Source: Moritella sp. 24
GTDB lineage: Bacteria > Pseudomonadota > Gammaproteobacteria > Enterobacterales > Moritellaceae
Assembly: GCF_018219155.1 (NCBI RefSeq)
Contig: NZ_CP056123.1
Span: 2,365,505 to 2,429,504 of the forward strand
Length of the DNA stretch: 64,000 nucleotides
Direction: 5' to 3'
In this document: one piece after another, positions 54,770 to 63,795 of the stretch
How positions within the stretch are numbered: position 1 is the first letter of the stretch
Layout: each line of letters starts with the position of its first letter
Notes under the pieces: generated by a model
What the model was told of the DNA's origin: nothing
The model's database searches: none
The model's input: only the letters and a program-made list of their open reading frames with translations
Position numbers and translations under genes: made by a program

Positions 54770-56044
54770 TTAATCTTTTTTTAACCAAATATCTTCATTC
54801 ACAGGCGCTTTATTTTTACGCTTCTTCTTGCCGCTACCTTCTGGCGGTGCCATAGGTACATATGCTTCAACAACTTCATCTACTTCAAAACCCGCTACTT
54901 CTTCACGCTCAAGTCGGATCTTGTTCTTCTTTTCGATAATACTGAAGTGATGGTAATCTTCATGATCGATAAGTGATAATGCTAAGCCGACTTCACCAGC
55001 ACGGCCACTTCGACCAATACGGTGCATGTAGTCAGATGGACTTCTTGGTAAGTCAAAGTTAATCACAACAGGTAATTTTTCGATGTCTAAACCACGGGCT
55101 GCGATATCAGTTGCAATCAGTACTTGTATCTCACCAGATTTAAATCCGTCAAGCGTACGAATACGTGCGCCTTGCGCTTTATCGCCATGGAATACTTGTG
55201 AAGTAATACCACGCTTAGCAAGCTTATCAGCTAAGTGATTACAGCTGTGTTTTGCATTTACGAAAATAAGCACTTGTCGCCATTTATTTTCATTGATCAA
55301 ATGCGCTAATACCGCTGTTTTCTCACCTTGATTCACTGTGAAAACACGTTGTACCAACGTACTTGCATCCGCACTTTGCAGTTGAATTTCAACAGGATCG
55401 TTAAGTAACGCTTGCGTTAAAGCTTGTACTTTCTCAGGGAAGGTTGCTGAGAATAATAAAATCTGCTTTTTCTTTGGTAACAAGGCTAACAGTGATGCGA
55501 TCTCTTCAGTAAAACCTAGGCTTAACATACGATCTGCTTCATCTAGTACTAAGGTTTTAACCATATCTAGCTTGATAGCATTACTTGAAATCAAATCAAG
55601 TAATCGACCAGGTGTTGCCACTAAGATATCTGTACCACCGCGTAATGCGAGCATTTGTGTATTTACAGATACGCCACCAAACACAGCAACAGTTTTAATA
55701 GCGCCGTTAAAATGCACTGCATAAGACTTAATACTGTCTGCAACCTGCTTCGCTAGCTCACGTGTCGGAACCAAAATAAGACCAGTAACATAGTTACCTT
55801 TACTGCTTGTGTCACTCGATTGCTTTTCAGCATGTATGTGTTGCAGCATAGGTAGTGCAAACGCAGCGGTTTTACCCGAACCGGTATTTGCACCTGCAAT
55901 TAAGTCACGTCCCGCTAATACACTTGGGATAGCTTGCGCTTGAATAGGCGTTGGCTGTTGATATTCCAGCTCAGTTAAACGAGATAACAAAGGTGAAATT
56001 AGGCCAAGTTCTGTAAAATTGGTTGGTGCTGTGACAGTGGTCAT
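54770..56044 (-). CDS. DEAD-box RNA helicase, RhlE-like
   Basis: A 424-aa ATP-dependent RNA helicase. The Q-motif is YQQPTPIQAQAIP (about residues 28-40), Walker A is ANTGSGKTAAF, the DEAD box is LDEADRM, motif III is SATFP and motif VI is HRIGRSGRAG. The short C-terminal tail is basic (GSGKKKRKNKAP). RhlE-type enzymes help in ribosome assembly and RNA turnover, often in the cold. It is a monocistronic gene, convergent with the spermidine-synthase-like gene. Confidence 0.92.
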   Translation of the reverse strand: MTTVTAPTNFTELGLISPLLSRLTELEYQQPTPIQAQAIPSVLAGRDLIAGANTGSGKTAAFALPMLQHIHAEKQSSDTSSKGNYVTGLILVPTRELAKQVADSIKSYAVHFNGAIKTVAVFGGVSVNTQMLALRGGTDILVATPGRLLDLISSNAIKLDMVKTLVLDEADRMLSLGFTEEIASLLALLPKKKQILLFSATFPEKVQALTQALLNDPVEIQLQSADASTLVQRVFTVNQGEKTAVLAHLINENKWRQVLIFVNAKHSCNHLADKLAKRGITSQVFHGDKAQGARIRTLDGFKSGEIQVLIATDIAARGLDIEKLPVVINFDLPRSPSDYMHRIGRSGRAGEVGLALSLIDHEDYHHFSIIEKKNKIRLEREEVAGFEVDEVVEAYVPMAPPEGSGKKKRKNKAPVNEDIWLKKD

Positions 56045-56348
56045 TAATATATAGAGCTCAAGATAAGATAATAGCCGGCCATTTTAGCGTATTTATGCCC
56101 TATTAGGTGAGTTAAATAGATTTAAATATGCTGTAGTGCTCGATATTGAAAAAGAAGAGAACAATTCGAACATTTAAAAGGGATATGACGGCTGGTATTT
56201 AAATCACTCCCCAACCTCTCACATCAGCAAATTGTTAACACCTTATGATTTACATTTTCAATGCGCTCTTGTAGCGTAAATAACTCAGGGTCACTTAATC
56301 AATTTTCAATTGACGCTTCATCTAATGACAAATACAAAGGGAATTACA
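56045..56348. other. 304-bp intergenic region, divergent
   Basis: No gene is seen. It is the divergent promoter space of the DEAD helicase and the SDR gene. The only structured element is the palindrome TCAATT-TTC-AATTGA at 56299-56313, about 36 bp before the SDR start. Confidence 0.5.
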
Positions 56349-57110
56349 ATGAGTTATACAGTGATCACAGGCGCAAGCGCAGGTATTGGTAGTGAGTTCG
56401 CGAAACAGTTGGCGCAAGCAGGACAAGACTTGATATTAGTTGCTCGCCGTAAAGAGAAGTTAGAAGAACTGGCACAAACGCTAGAAGCGCAATACGGTAT
56501 TGACGTTAAATGCTTTGCTATTGACCTTGCCGAACCCACTGGCAGTGAAATATTAGCGACTGAAATTAGCATTGATAACCTTGCTATTAATGGTCTGATT
56601 AACAATGCTGGATTTGGTAACCGTGGTAACTTTGCAGACTTACCACTCCAACGCCAAATGCAAATGATCCAATTAAACGTAAGTACTTTAGTCGAACTGA
56701 CCCACCGTTTAGTCCCAAACATGCGTGAACAAAAAAAACCGTTCATCATCAATGTTGCATCAATAGCGGCGTTCCAAGCTGGCCCTAATATGGCAATATA
56801 CTATGCAACAAAAGCATTTGTACTGTCTTTCTCGGAAGCAATACACGAAGAACTCCGTCATCAAGGTATTGCAGTCAGTGCACTGTGCCCGGGTCCAACC
56901 CAATCCGAATTTGCTGAAGAAGCAAACCTCACCGGCTTAAGTCTATTTAATGCCGTCGCGATGACATCTGCTGACGTGGTGAAGCAAGCCCTAGCAAACC
57001 GCCACAGTGCCATTGTCGTCACCGGGATTAAAAACCAAGTAGGTGTGTTATTCGGTAAGGTATCACCTCGCTTCATGACTCGTAAAATTGCCGGATGGTT
57101 ACAAGCGTAA
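56349..57110 (+). CDS. Short-chain dehydrogenase/reductase
   Basis: A 253-aa classical SDR. The NADP loop is TGASAGIGSEFAK (residues 7-19), the NAG motif is NNAGFGN, the Ser is in NVASIAAF, and the catalytic Tyr-x3-Lys is YYATKAF. The LCPGPTQSEF block follows. AAGGGA 6 bases before the ATG at 56349 supports this start. It is in the DltE/YqjQ-like group with unassigned substrates. The substrate is unknown. Confidence 0.88.
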   Translation: MSYTVITGASAGIGSEFAKQLAQAGQDLILVARRKEKLEELAQTLEAQYGIDVKCFAIDLAEPTGSEILATEISIDNLAINGLINNAGFGNRGNFADLPLQRQMQMIQLNVSTLVELTHRLVPNMREQKKPFIINVASIAAFQAGPNMAIYYATKAFVLSFSEAIHEELRHQGIAVSALCPGPTQSEFAEEANLTGLSLFNAVAMTSADVVKQALANRHSAIVVTGIKNQVGVLFGKVSPRFMTRKIAGWLQA

Positions 57111-57141
57111 TGTGACGTCACCAGCTGCAACACCAAAACGA

Positions 57142-57489
57142 TTAACCGACTTTAAGTACACCATTTTGTATAAGATAGCCTGCAAAGCCAGCCCAGCTTA
57201 GCGCGAGTAATGCCCAAGGTAATCGACTTGAGCTTGATTTTGTTTGTTCAATGTCGATCTTAGCTTCACTTTCTTGCGCTGCAGCCGCTGTACTTGCTTT
57301 TAACTTTTGCTTTTTTTGTTTATCAAGTTGGCGGGCTTTCGCTTTATGCTGTTTTTTGTACTCCGCAATTCCCTTCTCAATACCTGCTGCGATCAATTTA
57401 GTCTGCTCTCGGCTTTGACCTGGCTTTTTAATGCCATTAGCAATACGTGTCGATTCAGTTTGTACTTCTGTTGATACTTTCTGTGTCAT
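57142..57489 (-). CDS. DUF2956 family tail-anchored protein
   Basis: A 115-aa protein. The N-terminal part is basic and helical (KKPGQSREQTKLIAAGIEKG, then YKKQHKAKARQLDKQKKQKL), an Ala/Ser/Gln linker follows, and a single C-terminal transmembrane helix (WALLALSWAGFAGYLIQNGV) ends in a short tail. This is the DUF2956 family, function unknown. The bulk would be cytoplasmic. It converges with the SDR gene. Confidence 0.8.
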   Translation of the reverse strand: MTQKVSTEVQTESTRIANGIKKPGQSREQTKLIAAGIEKGIAEYKKQHKAKARQLDKQKKQKLKASTAAAAQESEAKIDIEQTKSSSSRLPWALLALSWAGFAGYLIQNGVLKVG

Positions 57490-57610
57490 GGATTTTTACT
57501 CTTAATTCAGTTACCTTGATGATAAATAACTCAGGTCTATGTTGCAAGTTAGTGAGTTTGTTTCATTCATCTTATATAAGGCGATTATATTGTTATCATT
57601 AAGTATTATT

Positions 57611-58114
57611 TTAACTAAATGAAGGATGATAACTCACCTCTCCAGATGGCATTTCACTATCAAAAACTTGTGCCATAAAATACTCCGCTGGTACGCCTGG
57701 AAGAACAAGTCGTGGATCGGATTTAAAACCAAATCGACCGTAATACTGAGGTTCACCTAATAGTACGACACCACTTGCACCCAGCATTTTCAGCTCTGCG
57801 ATGCCCGCACGAATCAGAGTACCGCCAATGCCCTCTCGTTGACGTTCGACGCTAACAGAAACAGGCCCAATACCATACCAACTCGATATTTCACCGTTAA
57901 TATTAACCGATGAAAATGCGATATGACCAACAATACCTGATTTGTCTTCTGCGACTAAAGATAACGTTAGCGCACCATCAGCACGCAAGTTGTTAATAAT
58001 TAAGTGCTCAGTTGGTTTTGCACCAACTTCATGGTGTGGATGATTCTCAAATGCTTGGTAAGTCAAACGTTCGATAGCATTAATGTCTGATGCGTTTTCT
58101 TTTCTTATAATCAT
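57611..58114 (-). CDS. GNAT acetyltransferase, YhbS-like
   Basis: A 167-aa GNAT protein with GPVSVSVERQREGIGGTLIR (about residues 82-101) as acetyl-CoA loop and GVVLLGEPQYYGRFGFKS as closing element, the YhbS-like pattern. Its ATG follows the stop of the MerR-methyltransferase gene by 3 bp, with AAAGG upstream, so both are one operon. The substrate is unknown. Confidence 0.87.
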   Translation of the reverse strand: MIIRKENASDINAIERLTYQAFENHPHHEVGAKPTEHLIINNLRADGALTLSLVAEDKSGIVGHIAFSSVNINGEISSWYGIGPVSVSVERQREGIGGTLIRAGIAELKMLGASGVVLLGEPQYYGRFGFKSDPRLVLPGVPAEYFMAQVFDSEMPSGEVSYHPSFS

Positions 58115-58117
58115 GTT

Positions 58118-59290
58118 TTAGCCTTTATTCTGTAATACAAACACTTGGTAGCCATATTGCCCCAGATATTGCTGATGTATGTTCAATTCGTTGCGTAAAT
58201 CAAAAATTGCGTTAGATATAAATTCCTGATCTGATAGTTTCGCCAGTTTATCTTTTAGCGGATTAAGATAGTTGTTCCACGACTTGGCGCTCTGCGTAAA
58301 GCTATCGATGACTTGATATCCTGACTTATCCATCATTTGACAGCGCTTCGCTTTAGTCGTCATTGAAGGATAGTTTTGCTGCCAAAACTCTAACGCTTCC
58401 GCATCTGGTGATTCCGTAAGCCAAACTAAGTCACTAATAACGAGGTAACCGTTAGCCTTGATAAACGGTCGCCAGTCATTTAATGCCTGTTCAACACCCA
58501 TGATGTAAGCACAACCTTCTGCCCAAATGACATCAAATTTATTTTTAGCGTACGGAAGTTCTGTCATACTTGCACAAACAGGTGTGATTCTGTTTTCAAG
58601 TGATGTTTGTTCGATACGTTCGCGTAAACAACTAAGACTATATTCATCGTTGTCTAAAGCGGTAAAAGAGAACTGGGTGTGCTCAGCCAATAACTTGGTG
58701 GTTACGCCTTTACCGCAACCAATCTCTAATAATTCACCAGTGTTGATCGGTATGCTATTACGCGACCTTAATGAGTCGTCGTCATCGCCGGGTCCAAGTC
58801 TATCTAGGCCTTCAAAGATACGTTCAAAATCTGCCATGTATTGTTCATGTTCATTCATATCTTTTGATAGCCATCTCAATCTAAGGGCATGCTTTTCGTT
58901 AAAACCTTGTTTTATTAGCCAGTCTAAATGAGCCTTTGGCGCTTCTAACTCCAACGATTGATGCCACTCTCGCATTGACTCCAAACCCACCATTGAACGC
59001 AGTAAGTCTCTTGCTTGTTGCTTTTGAACTATCTCTTCATCTAACACTTCAAGTCGTTTAAGTAGTGTTTCCTTTTCTATTTTCGCCTCTAAGCATGCTT
59101 GGCACTCCTTGAGCGTCAAACCGCCTGCTTGAAATTTCTGAAACAACTTAATTCGTTGCACGTCCTTATCAGAGTAGCTTCGATAACCATTACTCTGTCG
59201 ACGTGCAGCGATCAAGCCTATTTTTTCGTAATATAATAAAGTTGATCGGCTTAAACCAACCATCTGAGCTAATACCGAAATTCGATACAT
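58118..59290 (-). CDS. MerR regulator fused to a SAM methyltransferase
   Basis: A 390-aa fusion. Residues 1-70 are a MerR helix-turn-helix (YRISVLAQMVGLSRSTLLYY, EKIGLIAARRQSNGYRSY), followed by a coiled coil. From about residue 190 a class I methyltransferase domain begins: LLEIGCGKGVTTKLLAEH is the SAM loop, LDNDEYSLSCLRERI the second motif and FDVIWAEGCAYIMG the acidic loop. The effector domain of the regulator is thus an enzyme. AAGGAG lies 8 bases before the ATG at 59290. A GNAT gene follows. No ligand is known. Confidence 0.8.
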   Translation of the reverse strand: MYRISVLAQMVGLSRSTLLYYEKIGLIAARRQSNGYRSYSDKDVQRIKLFQKFQAGGLTLKECQACLEAKIEKETLLKRLEVLDEEIVQKQQARDLLRSMVGLESMREWHQSLELEAPKAHLDWLIKQGFNEKHALRLRWLSKDMNEHEQYMADFERIFEGLDRLGPGDDDDSLRSRNSIPINTGELLEIGCGKGVTTKLLAEHTQFSFTALDNDEYSLSCLRERIEQTSLENRITPVCASMTELPYAKNKFDVIWAEGCAYIMGVEQALNDWRPFIKANGYLVISDLVWLTESPDAEALEFWQQNYPSMTTKAKRCQMMDKSGYQVIDSFTQSAKSWNNYLNPLKDKLAKLSDQEFISNAIFDLRNELNIHQQYLGQYGYQVFVLQNKG

Positions 59291-59493
59291 AGACCATGCT
59301 CCTTTCATTTAGTTAAGGCACTATAAACTATGAAGCTATAGTCAGGTCAATATTAGTTTTAGAACCATATTTAGACAAAATAAGAAAATTAAAATCAGGA
59401 ATTGTGAAACAGAATCTCTCGACTAGTACCTAATATTGCAGGATAGTCCGACTTTTTTACTGTTGATAGACACCCTAGAACCGATTAAAAAGA

Positions 59494-59637
59494 CTAAACA
59501 GCGTTGCAGTCTGGGCAAAAACTTATTTTTTTATATACCAACTTACAGTCATCACAATGGTATAAATCGGCTCGCCATACCAATGCTGTATCACACTGAT
59601 TACAGCTATTTTTGTTATCTGTATTCACGTTACTCAT
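59494..59637 (-). CDS. 47-aa zinc-ribbon protein
   Basis: A small frame starting MSNVNTDNKNSCNQC with three Cys-x2-Cys knuckles: C12/C15, C28/C31 and C41/C44 (CNQC, CDDC, CPDC). This resembles the double zinc-ribbon of YfgJ-type proteins, though shorter and with one knuckle less. The overlapping plus-strand frame has a biased composition and is rejected. The ribosome site is weak (GTGGA). It could bind one or two zinc ions; function unknown. Confidence 0.65.
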   Translation of the reverse strand: MSNVNTDNKNSCNQCDTALVWRADLYHCDDCKLVYKKISFCPDCNAV

Positions 59638-59711
59638 CTTTGTATTCCACTTATGTTAGTTATATTACCTACCCTATATTATACTCATAAAGGTATAGTA
59701 ATAAACTGAAC

Positions 59712-59748
59712 ATAAAAAAAGGATTATAACCATGGCTATAATCCTTTA
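59712..59748 (-). terminator. Terminator of the YiaV-YiaW-like operon
   Basis: On the minus strand AAAGGATTATAG pairs with TTATAATCCTTT (with one shift) around CCATGG, followed by seven T residues. Confidence 0.82.
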
Positions 59749-59771
59749 GAAAAATCAAAGTACAAGGTACT

Positions 59772-60731
59772 TTAATGGAATGGGAAAAGGTAATTCATCC
59801 AAGACGCCATGCGTAATAATATTTTACGCATAATAGCGACATGCTCAAAATGTGTTGAATAGATCGCAGTTTGACCATATGCACCACCCATCATAACATC
59901 GCTATATTGCTCAAAACGTGGATCATCAATTTCAAATAATACCGGTATACGGCCAGGAAAACGGGCTGTCTGAACCGAGATTAATGTACCCGATGCTTGC
60001 ACTTGCCCTTCAGGTATAGCCGGAATAGCACCAATCACTTTCGCACTAAATACTTTGCCCGGTAAACCATCAAATATCACTTCTGCTTTAGAGCCTTTTT
60101 CAAGACGAAGCATGCTGTTTTGACGATACCAACCAACTAAGTTTTTATCCCCTTTATGCTTGAACACCATCACTGGTCGTAAAGGTAAACTAACTGCTCG
60201 CATACCCGGGCGTAACGCTTGCTGAACAACATAACCATCGGTTGGCGCACGAACCACCGTACTATCAAGATCATAAATTGCGAGTTCTCGCTTTGCCGCT
60301 AAGTCATCAACTTGACCACGCGTAATATCTACATCGCGTTGTTTACCTATGCCTTTACGATATAGCTCTTTAGCGCGTTTAAAGTCAGCTTGTGCAACAA
60401 CAAGGTTCGCTTCAATTGAATCAAGTTTGTCTTGAAATTGTTTCGGATCTAACTTAAACAGTACATCACCTTTAAGCAGCAATTGATTAGGCTCTACGGG
60501 TACTTCAATCACAGTACCGTTAACCGCTGGCACAACAGGTGTCGTGACATAATACTCACGGCTAATTTCTGAAAATGGATGGTTGTAATTCATTGTGAAG
60601 ACCAATCCACCAATCAAGATGATCCCACCAAGCACAGCCGTTGGCACACTCCATTTATTTAACGGGATCTTAAATATTTTGAATATCGCAATACATAGAG
60701 CCGTGTACGTTAATATGAGTAATAAATCCAT
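59772..60731 (-). CDS. HlyD-family membrane fusion protein (YiaV-like)
   Basis: A 319-aa periplasmic adaptor. The N-terminus has two hydrophobic stretches (LLLILTYTALCIAIFKIF and AVLGGIILIGGLVFTMN), the lipoyl halves are VPAVNGTVIEVPVEPNQLLL and VRAPTDGYVVQQALRPGMRA, with a coiled coil between. Its first codon overlaps the last base of the upstream DUF3302 gene. In E. coli the same pair is yiaV-yiaW. No transporter partner is in the operon; the role is unknown. Confidence 0.85.
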   Translation of the reverse strand: MDLLLILTYTALCIAIFKIFKIPLNKWSVPTAVLGGIILIGGLVFTMNYNHPFSEISREYYVTTPVVPAVNGTVIEVPVEPNQLLLKGDVLFKLDPKQFQDKLDSIEANLVVAQADFKRAKELYRKGIGKQRDVDITRGQVDDLAAKRELAIYDLDSTVVRAPTDGYVVQQALRPGMRAVSLPLRPVMVFKHKGDKNLVGWYRQNSMLRLEKGSKAEVIFDGLPGKVFSAKVIGAIPAIPEGQVQASGTLISVQTARFPGRIPVLFEIDDPRFEQYSDVMMGGAYGQTAIYSTHFEHVAIMRKILLRMASWMNYLFPFH

Positions 60732-61057
60732 TATTTGCTCTCTCCTTCTAACGTATTAAGACGCTGTTTTACTTCCGCTAATTCTAACTCTAGCTTATCT
60801 ATATGCTCTTTACTTGAATGACCATCAGAGAAACCCCAGCCTCGGTCGGTACGGTACAAGGTTGCCCAAATCCACAAAAATGGCCACAATACATGTAACG
60901 TAAATAGACTTACCCAACCAGCAACATGAATTGCATCTTGATGTGGGTGGTTACGATGTACGGCAATTTCGTAAGGAATATCATGGATCACGATAACACC
61001 ATAAAACAGCACAATAGCGACAAACACCAGTATTCCCAGTGCAACGTATTCCAACAT
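60731..61057 (-). CDS. DUF3302 inner-membrane protein (YiaW-like)
   Basis: A 108-aa protein with two transmembrane helices (about residues 5-25 and 44-66), linked by a His-rich loop (HDIPYEIAVHRNHPHQDAIH), and a C-terminal coiled coil (SKEHIDKLELELAEVKQRLN). This matches DUF3302. A strong ribosome site (AAAGGAG) precedes the ATG. It is the first gene of the operon with the HlyD-like protein. Confidence 0.85.
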   Translation of the reverse strand: MLEYVALGILVFVAIVLFYGVIVIHDIPYEIAVHRNHPHQDAIHVAGWVSLFTLHVLWPFLWIWATLYRTDRGWGFSDGHSSKEHIDKLELELAEVKQRLNTLEGESK

Positions 61058-61273
61058 AATTAACTCCTTTAATTTGTATATCTACCGTATTACAGCAAGA
61101 GCCACGTAACAGGTATGAGAATAGCATTGACGAATTTTAACCAAATCAGCCTACCACTAAACTCAAATAAAACAATAATATAATTAATGTAACGAGTTTA
61201 ATGATAGACCATTAGAAAGGAAGTAAATGGGGAATGTGGCGAGTGAGAACACACTTTGAACCATAGATGGCAA

Positions 61274-62341
61274 CTAGCCATTCATGCGCTGTATTATCCG
61301 CTTAATAAAATCTTTTAATTTAGGTTTGTTTTCTGGAGAAAAGCTAATCGGTCGACAAGCCGTAATTGCAGCTAATCCGATTCGAGCAGTATAAACACCA
61401 GCCCCGACACCTTGGCTTAAACGCGCGCCTGTAATACCCGCAAGACTTGTTGTACCAAATTCTTGCAACATTTCATCAAGTGCTAGTTCGCTTACACCGA
61501 TCAGTGCCAGATAGTTAATCACACTTTTTAATAGCTTATAACGGTTTGCTAACGACGGACGCATGCCATATATTTGCCCGACCTCGTCAATCATTTTCAT
61601 ACTGCGCCACAAAGCTAATAGCATATCCACCGCGGCCCACGGACTTGCAGCAACTACAGCCCCTGTTTGTAAACTATGCTTCGATACACGGCGCAATGCT
61701 TCTTTATCCAATGGCGCTAAAAAAACTTGTTCAAGATGAATCATCGCCTCTTTGTCATTGCTGTAGTCAGGCATACTCTTTACACTTTGCTCTAACAACG
61801 CAGCTTGCGGCTTACCTTTATAAAACTGAGTTAACTTAGTTATAAATCCTTTCGCCTTACCGACGTCATTCGTCGCCTTTAGCTGCTCTGCCTTTTCCTG
61901 AATTCCAGCCAACGCAGCCATATTTTCTTTATCAGACATAAAGCTAAATACACTACGTAATGCCAATATCGCAACAAGAATAATCAAGCCAGCAAAACCC
62001 GCAGCAGCAATCCAATGCAGGGCAAGTACACTTTGGAAGGTCGTATAAATTTGCCATAACGACATCACACCAAAAAGACTCACAATACCAATGAAAAAAG
62101 ATTTTAACCCTTTGATTGGCAACGCGTCTAAGGTTAGTCCACGGTAAGTATTATCAACCGAGTCTTCGCTTGAGATTGACTGTGGTACTTTGCTCAAATC
62201 ATTATCGAGATCGGGCATAAATATTTTAGCTTCACGGCTTGCAGGTGTCATCACATCATCTTCTTGTAAATTGATGGTTTTACCTTGGTTACGTGGTGCG
62301 CTCTGACCCCGCTCTACATTACTATCAACTTGCTTGCTCAT
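61274..62341 (-). CDS. ycjF: YcjF-like membrane protein (TIGR01620/DUF697)
   Basis: A 355-aa protein with an N-terminal hydrophilic region, two hydrophobic helices (about residues 82-103 and 112-133), and a C-terminal DUF697 domain (SLANRYKLLKSVINYLALIG; GVGAGVYTARIGLAAITACR). ATG at 62341 overlaps the ycjX stop in an ATGA arrangement; an ATG six bases upstream is also possible. In E. coli ycjX and ycjF belong to the phage-shock regulon. The role is not established. Confidence 0.87.
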   Translation of the reverse strand: MSKQVDSNVERGQSAPRNQGKTINLQEDDVMTPASREAKIFMPDLDNDLSKVPQSISSEDSVDNTYRGLTLDALPIKGLKSFFIGIVSLFGVMSLWQIYTTFQSVLALHWIAAAGFAGLIILVAILALRSVFSFMSDKENMAALAGIQEKAEQLKATNDVGKAKGFITKLTQFYKGKPQAALLEQSVKSMPDYSNDKEAMIHLEQVFLAPLDKEALRRVSKHSLQTGAVVAASPWAAVDMLLALWRSMKMIDEVGQIYGMRPSLANRYKLLKSVINYLALIGVSELALDEMLQEFGTTSLAGITGARLSQGVGAGVYTARIGLAAITACRPISFSPENKPKLKDFIKRIIQRMNG

Positions 62342-63795
62342 AGGCATTTATCCCCTATTAATTCATTTAAAATACTATCAAGGCGAATATGCGGTAGCAC
62401 ATCCTGATTACTGAACGATAAGCCTTGCGGCGGATTCAGTAATGGTATTTGCCAATCTAAAAATGGCTGCCATTGTTCACCCTCAGGGATGCGCGTTGGA
62501 ATGGTCGGATGAATGTAACCAATCGGCTCACCATTCACACCACAACCAGCAATACCACGATCGCCCTGATGCTTTATCTCTTTAGAAGAGCGTACTGCTG
62601 CGGTTGCTTCACAAACAGGTTGCACGCCTTCATGCTGCGCACTTTTATAAGCTTGTTTTACGATTACGCCTAAAAGCTGTCGAACCGCGTCATGATCTTC
62701 ACTTAATACCTGATCGATCTTAGTGGCGGCAAATACAACCTTATCGATTTTGGGCTTAAATAATTGCACCAATCTGTTTTGGCTACCGTAAGCGAAACTC
62801 TCGGTAATATTCGTTAATGCTTGGCGCATATCATCAAGATATTCAGGACCCGCATTTAACGTATTAACCACGTCCACCAGCACTAATTGACGGTCAATAC
62901 GACTAAAGAAGGTTTTATAAAACGGTTCAACCAAATACTTAACGTAGCCTTGATAATTACGCTGACAGCACTTGTAATAACTGCCGTCAGGCGCATTATT
63001 CAGTTCATCTTCACTGTATTGCTGGCTCGCTAATAAAGGCACAAAATTTAATAGCTCACTGTCTTCCACTGTGCCGGGTAATAAAAAACGGCCCGGCTGA
63101 ATTAAGCTCAAGCTACTGCTTTTGTATTTACAGTCATGTAAAAATTGCACATATTTCGTCTTTAATGACATGAGCACTGCGTCATCAACAATCGACAATG
63201 GGTCTAACTGCATTAATTCATCAAATAATGGCCCCATCAACTCTCGACGTGGCGACTCTTGATATTGTGCTTGGCACTGCTCACTCCAACGTGTAAAGCT
63301 CATTTCGCGCAAAGGCAAATCGAGTAACCATTCACCCGGATAATCTCGTATTTCAAGAAACAAAGAAAACTGTTCCGCTTTTAACGGGTTTAGCCTACGT
63401 CCTGTACGAGATAACCTCAGTTCTAATAAACAACCACTGATATCTGTCGTCGATTCTGGCCACTTGGCCTGTGCTTGCGTTAGGCTCTGATAATTCTTTT
63501 CATAAGGAAATACCGGAATATCTGCATCTGCTAACGGGTGCATTTTCACCCCAAGCAGGCGTTCACTTAATACCGGAGGAAAACCAGCTAAGCTTGCATT
63601 CTCATGATGCATAAGTTGGTTAATCAAACTGGTAATAAACGTCGATTTACCACTTTTACTCAAGCCTGTAATGCCAATACAAAAATATCGGTTCTGTAAT
63701 TTAGCGATACTCGCGAGTCCATCTTCTTTCAGCGAAGACGCTTTACGAGAGGCTTTGTTTATTAGTTTAGAAAATTTTTTGTCTGAGTCTCGCAT
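62338..63795 (-). CDS. ycjX: YcjX family GTP-binding protein (DUF463)
   Basis: A 485-aa P-loop protein. Walker A is GLSKSGKSTFITSLIN (about residues 44-59), a DYPGEWLLDLPLREMSF block (about residues 154-170) acts as the switch/Walker B region, and VFAATKIDQV is the NKxD-like guanine specificity element. This matches YcjX (DUF463), a predicted GTPase. It is translationally coupled to ycjF. No sigma-54 or PspF-type site is visible in the 205 bp available upstream. Confidence 0.9.
   Translation of the reverse strand: MRDSDKKFSKLINKASRKASSLKEDGLASIAKLQNRYFCIGITGLSKSGKSTFITSLINQLMHHENASLAGFPPVLSERLLGVKMHPLADADIPVFPYEKNYQSLTQAQAKWPESTTDISGCLLELRLSRTGRRLNPLKAEQFSLFLEIRDYPGEWLLDLPLREMSFTRWSEQCQAQYQESPRRELMGPLFDELMQLDPLSIVDDAVLMSLKTKYVQFLHDCKYKSSSLSLIQPGRFLLPGTVEDSELLNFVPLLASQQYSEDELNNAPDGSYYKCCQRNYQGYVKYLVEPFYKTFFSRIDRQLVLVDVVNTLNAGPEYLDDMRQALTNITESFAYGSQNRLVQLFKPKIDKVVFAATKIDQVLSEDHDAVRQLLGVIVKQAYKSAQHEGVQPVCEATAAVRSSKEIKHQGDRGIAGCGVNGEPIGYIHPTIPTRIPEGEQWQPFLDWQIPLLNPPQGLSFSNQDVLPHIRLDSILNELIGDKCL

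Noticed and set aside
59436-59690. 84-aa plus-strand frame rich in Tyr and Ser
   Set aside because: It has a biased composition with no ribosome site and overlaps the minus-strand zinc-ribbon frame, whose cysteine pattern is far more convincing.
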